NCBI RefSeq assembly: GCF_023715225.1
Contig: NZ_JAMBNS010000002.1
Span: forward strand, 186,001-250,000
Length of the DNA stretch: 64,000 nt
From: Robertmurraya korlensis
GTDB taxonomy: Bacteria; Bacillota; Bacilli; Bacillales; Cytobacillaceae
Direction of reading: 5' to 3'
The notes below the pieces were generated by a model. It searched no databases. It had not been told where the DNA came from and saw nothing but the letters and a program-made list of their open reading frames with translations. Within the stretch, counting starts at the first letter, position 1; each line of letters begins with the position of its first letter. The translations under genes were made by a program, and so were the position numbers. Positions 11,243 through 21,678 of this stretch are shown piece by piece.

Positions 11243-12940
11243 TTATTTTAATAAGCCAGCAATGGTTTGTAGAAGGTCGTCTTTGTGAACTTCTAGCATT
11301 TCACCGGTTTTGCGTACCTTTAGTTCTACAATTCCTTCAGCTGCCTTTTTACCAACCGTAACACGGACAGGTAGGCCGATTAAATCTGAATCTGCGAACT
11401 TAACTCCTGGTCTTTCAGCACGATCGTCCATAAGGACTTCGAACGCTTGAGCTTTTAATTGTTCATATAACTCTGATGATAGTTTTGCTTGAGCTTCATC
11501 TTTCAAGTTGATTGGAATCAAATGAACTTCGAAAGGTGCAACTTGAGCTGGCCATACGAGACCATTTTCATCATTAAATTGCTCGGCCACAGCTGCTAAC
11601 GTTCTTGATACACCAATCCCATAGCAACCCATAATCATTGGCTGCGATTTTCCGTTCTCGTCTAAATAAGTAGCATTCATCGCTTCACTGTAGCGAGTTC
11701 CTAGCTTGAACACATGTCCTACTTCAATTCCCTTTGCGAAAACAATTCTACCTTGACCGTCTGGAGATAGATCTCCTTCTTGAATAAAGCGGATATCAGC
11801 ATATTTTGATACTGAGAAATCTTTATCAGCATTTACGTTGATGAAGTGATGGTGTTCTTCGTTTGCTCCACATACTCCGTTAACAATGGCTTGAATGGCT
11901 GGGTCAGCAACGATTTCCACCTTACTTACTCCAACAGGTCCTAATGAACCAATAGAACAACCTAGAATTTCCTTCGTCTCATCTGGAGTGGCTAGTTCAA
12001 CCACGCTCGCTGAGTATAAGTTCTTTAACTTAATATCGTTTACTTCATGGTCGCCACGTACAAGTACAAGTACATATTGATCATCCACTTTAAACAATAG
12101 TGATTTAATGCACTTTGATGCATCAACATTTAAAAATCCAACCACTTCTTCAATTGTCTTTTTATTTTCAGTCAGAACCTTTTCCATCTCTTTTTGTGGT
12201 TCATTGGATTTTTCGTACGTGTTCACTACCGGCGCCATCTCAATATTAGCCGCATAGTTAGAAGTATCAGAGTATGCAATCGTATCTTCCCCAACATCAG
12301 ATAACACCATAAACTCGTGCGTATCTTTTCCACCCATAGCTCCAGAATCCGCAATAACTGCACGGAAGTCCAACCCACAACGGCTAAAAATATTAGAGTA
12401 GGCAGTAAATAAACGATCATATACTTCGTCAAGACTTTCTTGAGATGAGTGAAAAGAGTAGGCATCTTTCATGATAAACTCTCTTCCACGAAGCAAACCA
12501 AAACGTGGTCTTTTCTCATCTCTAAACTTCGTTTGAATTTGGTAAAGTGCTAAGGGCAGTCGCTTATAAGATTTTACTTCGTCTCTTACTAAGCTAGTGA
12601 TGACTTCCTCATGAGTTGCCCCAAGAGCAAACTCTCGGTCATGACGGTCATTCAATCTCATCAATTCAGGTCCATAGGTGTACCAACGACCTGATTCCTG
12701 CCAAAGTTCTGCTTGTTGCATCGCAGGCATAAGCAGTTCTACTGCACCTGCATTGTCCATCTCTTCACGAACAATTGTCTCAATTTTTTTTAGTACTCGC
12801 TGAGCCATTGGTAAATAACTATAAATTCCACTAGCATTTTGTCTAACAAAACCAGCTCTTAATAGTAGCTGATGACTTTTAATCTCTGCATCTGCTGGAA
12901 CTTCCCTTAAAGTTGGGATTAGCGTCATACTCTGTTTCAT
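11243..12940 (-). CDS. proS: Prolyl-tRNA synthetase, bacterial type with editing domain
   Basis: ProS charges tRNA-Pro and edits misacylated Ala-tRNA-Pro. The 565-residue protein is the long bacterial form: class II catalytic motifs in the first 210 residues (motif 2 around [17 protein letters not shown]), an inserted YbaK-like editing domain at about 230-390, and motif 3 ([15 protein letters not shown]) ahead of an anticodon-binding domain. AGAGGTG sits 7 bases before the ATG. No T-box leader was seen upstream. A strong terminator follows. Confidence 0.97.
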   Translation of the reverse strand: MKQSMTLIPTLREVPADAEIKSHQLLLRAGFVRQNASGIYSYLPMAQRVLKKIETIVREEMDNAGAVELLMPAMQQAELWQESGRWYTYGPELMRLNDRHDREFALGATHEEVITSLVRDEVKSYKRLPLALYQIQTKFRDEKRPRFGLLRGREFIMKDAYSFHSSQESLDEVYDRLFTAYSNIFSRCGLDFRAVIADSGAMGGKDTHEFMVLSDVGEDTIAYSDTSNYAANIEMAPVVNTYEKSNEPQKEMEKVLTENKKTIEEVVGFLNVDASKCIKSLLFKVDDQYVLVLVRGDHEVNDIKLKNLYSASVVELATPDETKEILGCSIGSLGPVGVSKVEIVADPAIQAIVNGVCGANEEHHHFINVNADKDFSVSKYADIRFIQEGDLSPDGQGRIVFAKGIEVGHVFKLGTRYSEAMNATYLDENGKSQPMIMGCYGIGVSRTLAAVAEQFNDENGLVWPAQVAPFEVHLIPINLKDEAQAKLSSELYEQLKAQAFEVLMDDRAERPGVKFADSDLIGLPVRVTVGKKAAEGIVELKVRKTGEMLEVHKDDLLQTIAGLLK

Positions 12941-12987
12941 CTACTAGCACCTCTTCGACCAATTCATTTTAATAAATTTATATTTTA

Positions 12988-13030
12988 AGGCTGCCCCTTG
13001 AAGTGTCTGACACCTCTTTTGGGACAGCCT
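12988..13030 (-). repeat. Long imperfect stem-loop between rseP and proS, possible dispersed repeat
   Basis: Outer arms AGGCTGTCCC and GGGGCAGCCT pair over 10 bp (one G-U) around an inner AGGTGT / ACACTT stem. The tail after the stem is A/T-rich without a real U-run. The module, with its central TGTCAGACA palindrome, resembles short repeats I recall from other Bacillaceae; this has not been checked. Confidence 0.5.
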
Positions 13031-13039
13031 CACGTCAGA

Positions 13040-14299
13040 TTAAAGGAATATCCTTTGTATATCATTCCAAGTAACTACTAGCATTAGGAGCATCAGAAGT
13101 GCAAATCCAATGAAATGAACCATGCCTTCTTTTTGACGATCGATCGGTTTTCCTCTCAATGCTTCTACTGCAAAGAACATCAATCTTCCACCATCTAAAG
13201 CAGGAATTGGAAGCAAGTTCATAATACCAAGATTAATACTTAATATTCCCGCCCACTTCATCAGGTACATAACTCCAGATTTAGCAACCGTGGCAGTTGA
13301 CTCATAAATACCAACTGGACCAGACAGTGCATCAATTGAAAATTGTCCCACGATTAGTTTCCCAAGCATAGAGAAAATTTCAACCGTCCAATAGTATACT
13401 TCTTTAAACCCATACGTTACAGACTTTACAGGAGATTTTTCCATTGGGTTATATACACCAATAATTCCAATTTCTGTCCCATCCACTTCTTGTGCTTTTG
13501 GTGTAACTGGAATTTCAATCTCCTCACCGTTTCTAGAAACCAAAAACTCTAATTCATTTTCAGGGTTTTGGCGAATAATTTCTACAACATCTTCCCAAGT
13601 AGATATTTCACCGCCATCGATACTCTGAACGATATCCCCTTCTTGTAATCCGGACTGCATGGCCATTCCATCTGCCGTTAACTTTCCTAAGATAGGCTCA
13701 TTTGTCGGTACTCCTTGCCATAAAGCAATAACAACAAAAATAAGAAAAGCTAATACAAAATTCATCATTGGCCCAGCGAAAATGGCCATGGTTCTCTGAC
13801 CTAATGTTTTAGAAACAAATTGGCGATCATATGGTGCAATCAATGTTTCTGCGCCATTTTCAACTAAATATGCATTTCGACTAATAGAAAAGGTTTTTAA
13901 TATATCTTCTTCTCCCTCTTCATAGCCTTTTATTTGTAATTTTTGTTCAATATCTGCATATTCCACTTCAATGATCCTAGCATCCGGATACTTTTCTTTG
14001 TTGTTAAGTATGATTTTCTCGATCACTTCATTCTTGTCCAGTATTAGTCCTACACGATAGCCTGGTTTAATTTCAGCCATCTCGGGATCTTCTCCAGCCA
14101 TGCGAACATATCCGCCAATCGGCAATAAACGAATCGTATAGAGCGTCTCTCCTTTTTTATACGAAAAGACTTTCGGACCCATTCCAATTGCAAATTCACG
14201 ACAAAGAATACCTGCTCGTTTTGCAAAGATAAAATGTCCTAATTCATGGAAAAATACGAGTGCCCCAAAAATAATGATAAAGGCTATGACTGTGTTCAA
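13040..14299 (-). CDS. rseP: Site-2 intramembrane zinc metalloprotease RseP/RasP
   Basis: RseP (RasP, YluC) cleaves membrane anti-sigma factors and leftover signal peptides within the membrane. The 419-residue protein has HELGH at residues 18-22 inside the first membrane helix, a PDZ domain around 200-280 (QEGDIVQSIDG), and the second active-site motif NLLPIPALDGGR with LDG near 368-370. The start is TTG at 14299 with GGGTGG 7 bases upstream. It lies 17 bp after dxr and shares a cluster with cdsA and uppS. Confidence 0.96.
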   Translation of the reverse strand: MNTVIAFIIIFGALVFFHELGHFIFAKRAGILCREFAIGMGPKVFSYKKGETLYTIRLLPIGGYVRMAGEDPEMAEIKPGYRVGLILDKNEVIEKIILNNKEKYPDARIIEVEYADIEQKLQIKGYEEGEEDILKTFSISRNAYLVENGAETLIAPYDRQFVSKTLGQRTMAIFAGPMMNFVLAFLIFVVIALWQGVPTNEPILGKLTADGMAMQSGLQEGDIVQSIDGGEISTWEDVVEIIRQNPENELEFLVSRNGEEIEIPVTPKAQEVDGTEIGIIGVYNPMEKSPVKSVTYGFKEVYYWTVEIFSMLGKLIVGQFSIDALSGPVGIYESTATVAKSGVMYLMKWAGILSINLGIMNLLPIPALDGGRLMFFAVEALRGKPIDRQKEGMVHFIGFALLMLLMLVVTWNDIQRIFL

Positions 14300-14316
14300 A
14301 TTATAACCACCCTTTT

Positions 14317-15459
14317 TTATAGAAGTGAATTCACATACTTGCGTGTCTCGTCGTCAACCGCTTTAATTTCTGCTAAGCTTGGCTCCATTATTGATTGATG
14401 GTTCGTTAACGCATTTTCAATTATATCTTCAATTTGCAAAAAGGTGATCTTTCCTTTTAGAAACGCCTCAACCGCTATTTCATTTGCCGCATTAAGAACG
14501 GTCGGAAGTGTCCCTCCAGCAATTCCTGCATCATAGGCAAATTTTAGGCAGCGAAATCGATCTAAGTCCATTTCTGCAAAATGGAGTTGGCCGACTTTCG
14601 CTAAGTTTAATGTTTGAGCTGTCTTTAATGGTAACCGATCTGGATACGTTAAAGCATATTGAATTGGTACTCTCATATCTGGAGTCCCTAGCTGGGCCAT
14701 GACACTGCTATCATGAAACTCAATCATAGAGTGTATGATACTCTCCTTATGTAACACAACATCAATCTTTTCATAGGGAATATCAAACAGCCAATGCGCT
14801 TCAATAACTTCTAACCCTTTGTTCATCATAGTAGCCGAGTCAATCGTAATTTTGGCACCCATGGACCAGTTTGGATGATTAAGCGCATCTTGTACCGTTA
14901 CATTTTCTAACTCTGTTCGAGTACGGTCACGGAAGCTGCCACCCGATGCGGTTAAAATCAACTTCTCAATATTCTTTTCAAATTCTCCTTGGAGCGCTTG
15001 AAAAATAGCCGAATGCTCACTATCTACCGGCAATAGCGGAACTTGATTTCGACGAACAGCATTCATGATGATATGACCAGCTGTGACTAGTGTCTCTTTA
15101 TTGGCTAAAGCAATCGCTTTTCCAGATTCAATCGCATGCAATGTAGGTTCAAGCCCCACACTACCCATTACTGCATTAACCAAAATGGTAGATTTCTTAT
15201 ATACCGCTACTTCACTTAACCCTTCGAGCCCGTAGGTAAAGCTTATATTTGAAAATTCCAGCTTCAAACTCTCAGCGTCATCTTTATTTAACACACAGAC
15301 TAATTCAGGATGAAATTCGGCTATCAGCTTTCTAGCTAAATCAATATTTCTACCGACTGACATGGCTGCTAATTTAAACTCTGTAGGGTGCTCTTTTATT
15401 ATATCAAGAGTTTGTGTTCCGATAGAACCAGTTGCACCTAATAAACTTATGTACTTCAT
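14317..15459 (-). CDS. dxr: 1-deoxy-D-xylulose 5-phosphate reductoisomerase
   Basis: Dxr converts DXP to MEP, the committed step of the non-mevalonate isoprenoid pathway. The 380-residue protein starts with the NADPH-binding GATGSIG at 8-14. It carries the metal/substrate motifs [10 protein letters not shown] and [10 protein letters not shown], then [24 protein letters not shown]. The ATG at 15459 gives the normal family length. It sits 57 bp after cdsA and next to uppS, which uses the pathway's products. Confidence 0.97.
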   Translation of the reverse strand: MKYISLLGATGSIGTQTLDIIKEHPTEFKLAAMSVGRNIDLARKLIAEFHPELVCVLNKDDAESLKLEFSNISFTYGLEGLSEVAVYKKSTILVNAVMGSVGLEPTLHAIESGKAIALANKETLVTAGHIIMNAVRRNQVPLLPVDSEHSAIFQALQGEFEKNIEKLILTASGGSFRDRTRTELENVTVQDALNHPNWSMGAKITIDSATMMNKGLEVIEAHWLFDIPYEKIDVVLHKESIIHSMIEFHDSSVMAQLGTPDMRVPIQYALTYPDRLPLKTAQTLNLAKVGQLHFAEMDLDRFRCLKFAYDAGIAGGTLPTVLNAANEIAVEAFLKGKITFLQIEDIIENALTNHQSIMEPSLAEIKAVDDETRKYVNSLL

Positions 15460-15515
15460 TTTTCCAACTCCGATTCAAAAGCGAGAACCTTTCTAAAAGA
15501 TTCCCGGATATGATG

Positions 15516-16307
15516 TTACGGTAGCAAAATAAAATATAAGACCGGCCAAACGAACAGCAAGCTATCAAATCGATCTAGGATGCCCCCGTGTCCAGGCATG
15601 ATATTACCTGAATCTTTTACGTTATAATGTCGTTTTAGTGCGGATTCGACAAGATCGCCAACCTGTCCAAAAACAGATAAGAAAACCGTCACAATAAGAA
15701 GTCTTATTGTGGATACTGTCTCAAGAGAGAACAAGGCAAAAAAGACAGCTACAATAACTGCACATACGATACCACCGATAAATCCTTCAACCGTTTTATT
15801 TGGGCTTATATCAGGCCATAGCTTATTTTTTCCCATCGCTCGCCCGATAAAATATGCACCAGAATCTGTGGCCCAAACGATAAATAAGGAATAAAAAATA
15901 AACATCAACCCTGCCGTTTCTCTAATTTCAATAAAATAGAAAAATCCCATTCCTATATACAAGGTTGCCATTATCGAAAAGGAAACATCATCGAAAGTAA
16001 AGCGATTTTTTGTGACAACCGTGTAAGTTAACAACAGCAAAACCGCTAAAAGGGCAAATTCAACCTTCGTATAGTGCATTGGTCCAAAGATATTTTGCAA
16101 CTGCTTCGGTATTAAAAAAATCCAAAGCACAAGCATTGAAATGAGCCCCGGTATAGAGGCTAGTTGGATATTTCGCATTTTTAACAGTTCGTACAGTGCT
16201 ACTGTTGCTAAAACATACACTAATAGAACAAAGGGTAATTTACCCAAAATTACTAAAGGGATAAATATCGCCCCAAATATAATTGCCGAAATAATTCTTT
16301 GTTTCAT
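15516..16307 (-). CDS. cdsA: Phosphatidate cytidylyltransferase (CDP-diglyceride synthase)
   Basis: CdsA makes CDP-diacylglycerol from phosphatidate and CTP at the membrane, feeding phospholipid synthesis. The 263-residue protein is strongly hydrophobic with about seven or more membrane helices. It carries the family signature near its end: SALKRHYNVKDSGNIMPGHG followed by GILDRFDSL. The ISPNKTVEGFIGG block is also typical. It starts 22 bp after uppS, which fits one operon. Confidence 0.97.
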   Translation of the reverse strand: MKQRIISAIIFGAIFIPLVILGKLPFVLLVYVLATVALYELLKMRNIQLASIPGLISMLVLWIFLIPKQLQNIFGPMHYTKVEFALLAVLLLLTYTVVTKNRFTFDDVSFSIMATLYIGMGFFYFIEIRETAGLMFIFYSLFIVWATDSGAYFIGRAMGKNKLWPDISPNKTVEGFIGGIVCAVIVAVFFALFSLETVSTIRLLIVTVFLSVFGQVGDLVESALKRHYNVKDSGNIMPGHGGILDRFDSLLFVWPVLYFILLP

Positions 16308-16328
16308 CTTATTGTGTCAACACCTTTA

Positions 16329-17102
16329 TTATACTCCCCCAAACCGCCTCTGACGGTTTTGGAATACTTCGATTGCTTCGACTAAGTGTTCTTCTGAAAA
16401 ATCTGGCCACAGTACGTCTGTAAACCAAAATTCGGTATAAGCTAGTTGCCAGAGCATAAAGTTACTTAACCGTATTTCACCACTCGTACGAATGAGTAGA
16501 TCCGGATCACTTAATTCACTCGTCATTAAGTAGTTTGAAAATACTTCTTCATTTATATTATTCTCTGTCAGTATACCACTTTTATGGTCTTTTAAGACGT
16601 TCTTTACAGCTTCTAAAATTTCTGCTCTGCTTCCATAGTTAAGAGCAAAATTTAGAACTAACCCATCATTGTCCTTCGTGTCTTCTATCGCTCGATTAAT
16701 TGCATTAAGCGTATGAGCGGGTAGACTTTCCTTATATCCAATCATTCGGACTTGAACATTTTCTTCTATCAATTCTGGGAGAAAGGTTCCTAAAAACTCC
16801 TCAGGTAATTTCATCAAGTAGTCAACTTCCATTTTCGGTCGCTTCCAGTTTTCTGTTGAAAATGCATATAAAGTTAACGTGGATACTCCCAATTCATTTG
16901 CAAGTTTCGTAATCTTACGGACAACCTTCATCCCTTCATGATGACCTGCGATTCTAGGCAATGCCCGTTTTTTCGCCCAACGTCCATTCCCATCCATAAT
17001 AATAGCAATATGAGCGGGTACAGATTGATTTTTTATTGTTGTTATCCGATCGATGAGTTCAGAAGAGGGTTTACTCTTCCAAAGCTTTATTTTCTCTAAC
17101 AT
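16329..17102 (-). CDS. uppS: Undecaprenyl diphosphate synthase (isoprenyl transferase)
   Basis: UppS builds the C55 carrier lipid for cell-wall synthesis from FPP and IPP. I place the start at 17102 (MLEKIKLWKSK...), 257 residues, with GGAGGA 8 bases upstream; nine extra residues in the longer frame are unsupported. The catalytic motif IIMDGNGRWAKKR has Asp37. The C-terminal signature DLLIRTSGEIRLSNFMLWQ includes the substrate-binding Arg residues. Two terminators lie upstream, after frr, so it needs its own promoter; I found no convincing one. Confidence 0.96.
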   Translation of the reverse strand: MLEKIKLWKSKPSSELIDRITTIKNQSVPAHIAIIMDGNGRWAKKRALPRIAGHHEGMKVVRKITKLANELGVSTLTLYAFSTENWKRPKMEVDYLMKLPEEFLGTFLPELIEENVQVRMIGYKESLPAHTLNAINRAIEDTKDNDGLVLNFALNYGSRAEILEAVKNVLKDHKSGILTENNINEEVFSNYLMTSELSDPDLLIRTSGEIRLSNFMLWQLAYTEFWFTDVLWPDFSEEHLVEAIEVFQNRQRRFGGV

Positions 17103-17234
17103 AAGACGGCTCCTCCAAAATGTAATCATGTGGCTAAAAGACTACATTTAGTTGTAATAATGCTTCTTCTCTAGTCACAATGTATTTATTTGTCTTTATC
17201 ATTGTACACTGTACCGCTAGAAAAGAGCGTAATG

Positions 17235-17266
17235 AAAAAAGCAGGTACCTAATTTTGCCTGCTTTT
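17235..17266 (-). terminator. Second intrinsic terminator between frr and uppS
   Basis: On the minus strand a 9-bp stem (AAAAGCAGG / CCTGCTTTT) with a 12-nt loop is followed by a six-U run. It lies about 115 bp after frr, downstream of a first terminator at 17345-17368. Confidence 0.85.
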
Positions 17267-17344
17267 ATCATACCAAAAAAGAGAAGAGATATCTCTAAAA
17301 AACTAAAGCACCGCTTGGAAAAGAATTCAAATTCATTAGAACAG

Positions 17345-17368
17345 AAAAACCCCCTATAAATAGAGGGT
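17345..17368 (-). terminator. Intrinsic terminator directly after frr
   Basis: An 8-bp stem (ACCCTCTA / TAGGGGGT, one T-G) with loop TTTA is followed by a U-run of five, about 15 bp after the frr stop. With the hairpin at 17235-17266 it forms a tandem terminator. Confidence 0.82.
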
Positions 17369-17382
17369 ATTCTCTCGGTTCA

Positions 17383-17940
17383 TTAAACCTCTAAAATTTC
17401 CTTCTCTTTGTCTTTTGTTAGCTGGTCAACCTTTGTAATATACTCATCCGTTAATTTTTGAATATCATCCGAATAGCCACGTTGATCATCTTCAGTGATT
17501 TCACCATTCTTTTCAAGCTTTTTCAAGTCATCATTTCCATCACGACGGATGTTTCTAATAGCAACTTTAGCATCTTCAGATTCTTTCTTTACTACCTTTA
17601 CCAATTCCTTACGACGCTCTTCTGTTAACTGAGGAATCGCAAGACGAATGATGCTTCCATCATTTGAAGGAGTAATACCGATATCTGATTTTAAGATTGC
17701 CTTCTCAATATCGCTTAAAATTGATTTATCATAAGGTTGAATCACAAGCATACGCGCTTCTGGTACAGAAACACCGGCAAGTTGGTTAATTGGAGTTGGT
17801 GCTCCATAATAGTCAACTGTAATTCGATCAAGCATTGATGCATTCGCACGTCCTGCACGAATTCCAGCAAGTTCACGAGAGTAAGCACTGATAGCTTTAT
17901 TCATACGTTCTTTCGCATTTGCAACGATTTGTTTCGGCAT
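17383..17940 (-). CDS. frr: Ribosome recycling factor
   Basis: Frr splits post-termination ribosomes together with EF-G. The 185-residue protein has the usual length and the motifs [18 protein letters not shown] and [20 protein letters not shown]. Its ATG overlaps the pyrH stop (TAATG), so translation is coupled. Two intrinsic terminators follow. Confidence 0.98.
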   Translation of the reverse strand: MPKQIVANAKERMNKAISAYSRELAGIRAGRANASMLDRITVDYYGAPTPINQLAGVSVPEARMLVIQPYDKSILSDIEKAILKSDIGITPSNDGSIIRLAIPQLTEERRKELVKVVKKESEDAKVAIRNIRRDGNDDLKKLEKNGEITEDDQRGYSDDIQKLTDEYITKVDQLTKDKEKEILEV

Positions 17941-18665
17941 TATTTTTTCCCCCTCACAATAGTCCCAATGGATTCGCCCATTACGGCACGCTTGATATTT
18001 CCTTGCTCCATAATAGAGAAAACAAGAAGTGGTATATCATTATCCATACATAAAGAAGAAGCAGTTGAATCCATGACAGCTAACCCTTCCTTAAGTACAT
18101 CTAAATAAGAAAGCTCATCATACTTCTTTGCTGTTTTATCAATACGAGGATCAGCAGAATATACTCCGTCTACATTATTCTTCGCCATTAAGATGACTTC
18201 TGCTTCAATTTCCGCAGCACGTAATGCAGCTGTTGTGTCGGTTGAGAAATAAGGATTTCCAGTACCTGCTGCAAAAATAACAACTCGCTTCTTTTCAAGA
18301 TGACGAATCGCTCGTCTGCGAATATAAGGTTCCGCTACTTGTCGCATCTCAATAGAAGTTTGTACACGCGTTTCCACACCTGATTGTTCTAGGCTATCTT
18401 GAAGCGCCAATGAGTTCATGACCGTTGCTAGCATCCCCATATAGTCTGCATTCGCACGATCCATTCCCATCTCTTCACCAATTTTACCTCGCCAGATATT
18501 TCCGCCACCAACAACAACGGCTACTTCAACATCTAAATCTGCAATTTCCTTTACTTGATCGGCAACTGATTTAATCACTTTTGGATTAATACCGAAGCCT
18601 TGCTCACCAGCTAGTGCTTCACCACTTAGTTTTAGTACGACGCGTTTATATTTCGGACTGGTCAT
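17940..18665 (-). CDS. pyrH: UMP kinase
   Basis: PyrH phosphorylates UMP to UDP and is a hexameric amino-acid-kinase family enzyme, unrelated to eukaryotic UMP kinases. I choose the ATG at 18665 ([20 protein letters not shown]), 241 residues, with GGAGG 5 bases upstream; the ATG four codons earlier is itself part of the GGAGG region. Nucleotide and UMP motifs include [10 protein letters not shown] and [20 protein letters not shown]. The gene is preceded by a terminator after tsf and is translationally coupled to frr. Confidence 0.97.
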   Translation of the reverse strand: MTSPKYKRVVLKLSGEALAGEQGFGINPKVIKSVADQVKEIADLDVEVAVVVGGGNIWRGKIGEEMGMDRANADYMGMLATVMNSLALQDSLEQSGVETRVQTSIEMRQVAEPYIRRRAIRHLEKKRVVIFAAGTGNPYFSTDTTAALRAAEIEAEVILMAKNNVDGVYSADPRIDKTAKKYDELSYLDVLKEGLAVMDSTASSLCMDNDIPLLVFSIMEQGNIKRAVMGESIGTIVRGKK

Positions 18666-18705
18666 AGAAACCTCCATATGTATATTACTACTTTAAGCTT
18701 TCTTG

Positions 18706-18734
18706 AAAAATAGGGAACACAGGTGTGTTCCCTA
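18706..18734 (-). terminator. Intrinsic terminator between tsf and pyrH
   Basis: A perfect 11-bp stem (TAGGGAACACA / TGTGTTCCCTA) with a GG (CC) loop is followed by five U residues on the minus strand, about 77 bp after the tsf stop and 41 bp before pyrH. Confidence 0.88.
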
Positions 18735-18810
18735 GGAATAGAGTTTACTCTCTCGATATCCAGCTGTGACAGCATGACCCTAGGGTCAGAACAAGCTATC
18801 TCCGCTTCTA

Positions 18811-19695
18811 TTAGTTACCTTTTACTTGGTTCATTACTTCTTCAGCGAAGTTATCAGCACGCTTTTCGATACCTTCTCCTACTTCGTAACGGATGAATTC
18901 GCGAATCTTTCCACCTTTTGATTCAACGAATGCTTTTACTTTTTGATCTGGATCCTTAACGAATGCTTGGTCGTTCACACAAACGTCTTGGAAGTATTTG
19001 CTTAGGCGGCCTTCAACCATTTTTGCTACGATGTTTTCTGGCTTACCTTCGTTAAGTGCCTGTTGAGTTAGAACTTGACGCTCACGCTCAATTTCTTCAG
19101 CAGAAACTTCGTCACGAGACACATACTTAGGGTTTAAGGCAGCGATATGCATTGAAACATCCTTAGCAGCAGAGTCGTCAGCTGTTCCTTCTAATACTGT
19201 TAACACACCAATGCGTCCACCCATGTGTAGGTAAGCACCGAATGCGTCGTTGTCGCCTTTAGACTTGATTTCAAAACGACGAAGAGAGATTTTCTCACCA
19301 ATTTTAGCGATAGCTGCGTTAACGTAAGACTCAACAGTTGAACCGTTAGCCATTGTTTGTGCATTTACTTCTTCAACTGAAGCTGGCTTGTTAGCTAGAA
19401 CGTGCTCAGCTAGTTCCTTTACTAGTACTTGGAAACCTTCGTTCTTAGCAACGAAATCTGTTTCTGAGTTAACTTCAAGAATAACTGCTTCGTTTCCTTG
19501 AGTAAGGATATAAGTAGTTCCTTCAGCTGCTACACGGTCTGCCTTCTTCGCCGCGCTAGCCATACCTTTTTCACGTAAGAAGTCGATTGCTTTTTCCATA
19601 TCACCTTCAGTTGCTTGAAGTGCTTTTTTGCAATCTAACATACCTGCGCCTGTTCTTTCACGTAATTCTTTTACCATTTGAGCCGTTACTGCCAT
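18811..19695 (-). CDS. tsf: Elongation factor Ts
   Basis: EF-Ts is the nucleotide exchange factor of EF-Tu. The 294-residue protein has the N-terminal UBA-like region ([19 protein letters not shown]) and the TDFVAKN motif (residues that contact EF-Tu). It has the normal Bacillus length. AAGGAGG lies upstream of the ATG. Codon use looks strongly biased, as expected for a highly expressed gene. Terminators lie on both sides. Confidence 0.98.
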   Translation of the reverse strand: MAVTAQMVKELRERTGAGMLDCKKALQATEGDMEKAIDFLREKGMASAAKKADRVAAEGTTYILTQGNEAVILEVNSETDFVAKNEGFQVLVKELAEHVLANKPASVEEVNAQTMANGSTVESYVNAAIAKIGEKISLRRFEIKSKGDNDAFGAYLHMGGRIGVLTVLEGTADDSAAKDVSMHIAALNPKYVSRDEVSAEEIERERQVLTQQALNEGKPENIVAKMVEGRLSKYFQDVCVNDQAFVKDPDQKVKAFVESKGGKIREFIRYEVGEGIEKRADNFAEEVMNQVKGN

Positions 19696-19733
19696 GTGAG
19701 TTTCCTCCTTAAAAGCTATGTATTTTAGTGTTA

Positions 19734-19754
19734 ACTAGCTATGAAAAAGCTAGT
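19734..19754 (-). other. Inverted repeat in the tsf leader
   Basis: A perfect 7-bp inverted repeat (ACTAGCT / AGCTAGT) with a 7-nt spacer sits between the rpsB terminator and the tsf Shine-Dalgarno. A TTGACT overlaps it, but no matching -10 was found at the right distance. The function is unknown; it may be an RNA hairpin or operator-like site. Confidence 0.4.
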
Positions 19755-19775
19755 CAAGATTCGTGTTCATTCTTT

Positions 19776-19814
19776 AAAAAAAGGTGATAAAGGGGGTCCC
19801 TCTTATCACCTTTT
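19776..19814 (-). terminator. Intrinsic terminator/attenuator between rpsB and tsf
   Basis: On the minus strand AAAAGGTGATAA pairs with TTATCACCTTTT around a GC-containing loop, then a seven-U run follows. The stem is at least 11 bp. It lies about 30 bp after the rpsB stop, so tsf transcription depends on read-through or a separate promoter. Confidence 0.9.
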
Positions 19815-19845
19815 AGTAACTAGTGTTTCCTCAGGTCAAAACGTA

Positions 19846-20653
<808 letters not shown>

Positions 20654-20659
20654 AGAGTT

Positions 20660-20688
20660 AATATAGCATAATCAACTCTTACAATCAA
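20660..20688 (-). promoter_or_regulatory. Sigma-A promoter of rpsB
   Basis: On the minus strand TTGATT (20683-20688) and TATATT (20660-20665) are 17 bases apart, with TGC just before the -10 (extended -10). It begins immediately after the swrB stop. Confidence 0.85.
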
Positions 20689-20690
20689 GT

Positions 20691-21308
20691 TTATTCTTGA
20701 TTATTTTGACGAAATTTAAGTAAAAGTTCTATCTCTGTCCGACCTTTATGAAGCTTTTTAGCAATTTCTTCATATGTAAGGCCTTGCTCTTGTAAATATA
20801 CTACTTCCTCTAGCAGGCTCTTTTCTTTTGGTTCCGTCACTTCTTGCAGATTTCCCTCTTCTTCCTTTTCCACATTGGGGTCCAAAGTAGGGTCTTCAGC
20901 CTCAGTAAAGTCTGGAAGTAGTACCTCTACGTCTTCATCAGTCAATGGCTGTATCGCACCTATCTTGTAAGCCTTAACAGCCTGGCTCTTTGAACTTTTA
21001 ATTGAATATGGTCTCTTCTCTTCTTCTGCACTCGGAGGGATTGGTTCTCCGCTGACTTCTTTCTTCTTTTTATTTTTTTGCTCTGGGGATTGCTTGGTAG
21101 CTGCCTTTGTCATTCTCTTAATAAAGCTTTCATTTTCTTCTCTCATTTCAGCCAAATAAGTTGAAATAACATCTTCCATTTCCTCGATCATTTTTTGTTG
21201 CTTCTTCTCCACTTCAAAAAGCTTTGACTGACGAAGGTATAAGATCACAATGGAAAACAAAGCAATTATATTTAATACGATACTGATAAACAAAAATACA
21301 CTTGTCAT
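20691..21308 (-). CDS. swrB: SwrB-like (YlxL) membrane protein, swarming motility/flagellar assembly factor
   Basis: This 205-residue protein has one N-terminal membrane helix (about residues 4-25), a Lys/Glu-rich coiled coil and low-complexity middle, and a C-terminal helix-turn-helix-like segment (LQEQGLTYEEIAKKLHKGRTEIELLLKF). The position between sigD and rpsB matches B. subtilis swrB, which promotes export-apparatus activation and swarming. Sequence conservation in this family is low, so the assignment rests on topology, the C-terminal motif and synteny. Confidence 0.8.
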   Translation of the reverse strand: MTSVFLFISIVLNIIALFSIVILYLRQSKLFEVEKKQQKMIEEMEDVISTYLAEMREENESFIKRMTKAATKQSPEQKNKKKKEVSGEPIPPSAEEEKRPYSIKSSKSQAVKAYKIGAIQPLTDEDVEVLLPDFTEAEDPTLDPNVEKEEEGNLQEVTEPKEKSLLEEVVYLQEQGLTYEEIAKKLHKGRTEIELLLKFRQNNQE

Positions 21309-21317
21309 ATCATCCCT

Positions 21318-21626
21318 CTATCCGGAAAAGTCAAAAAAGTTTCCTTTATATGGATGAACTTCTTTCACTGGCTGTCTCTCTTTATTTTTTTTATTTTTCT
21401 TCCCCTCTTGGTTCCCATTCTTATTTCGTTGTTGATCCTTTAGGCGTACTTGTTCCTTTTGCTCATGCTTATTAACTGAGTTTCTATTTTTTTCTACTTC
21501 TTTTGCAACGCTGTTTGCTGCAACATCATTTTGCTGCTGTCCACGCTGCTGTATCTGTTCTTGAAGCTTACTAGCATCTTGCATCCTAGGAAGAGCAATT
21601 TGCATTTCTATTGCTTTTAAACTCAT
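21318..21626 (-). CDS. Small, very basic hypothetical protein between sigD and swrB
   Basis: I do not recognise this 102-residue protein. It is rich in Gln, Asn, Lys and Glu, with no membrane segment and a central strongly basic stretch (residues about 55-85). A more ordered C-terminus (VHPYKGNFFDFSG) looks like a short conserved motif. The ATG at 21626 has only a distant GGGAG upstream. It ends 10 bp before swrB, so it is probably co-transcribed with sigD. I do not recall a gene at this position in B. subtilis. It may be a motility accessory or RNA-binding protein, but no function can be assigned. Confidence 0.7.
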   Translation of the reverse strand: MSLKAIEMQIALPRMQDASKLQEQIQQRGQQQNDVAANSVAKEVEKNRNSVNKHEQKEQVRLKDQQRNKNGNQEGKKNKKNKERQPVKEVHPYKGNFFDFSG

Positions 21627-21678
21627 ACCCGGTTGCCATCTCCCTACCTAAATTATGTACAAATGAAAATAACGTCTA

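Noticed and set aside
12941-13039. T-box riboswitch upstream of proS
   Set aside because: The gap is only about 100 bp with no specifier-loop or T-box sequence; only a hairpin is present.
17103-17234. uppS promoter around TACAAT
   Set aside because: The -10-like TACAAT has no acceptable -35 at any normal spacing, so no promoter was called.
19734-19800. tsf promoter with TTGACT
   Set aside because: No -10 at 16-18 bases; TAAAAT lies about 24 bases away.
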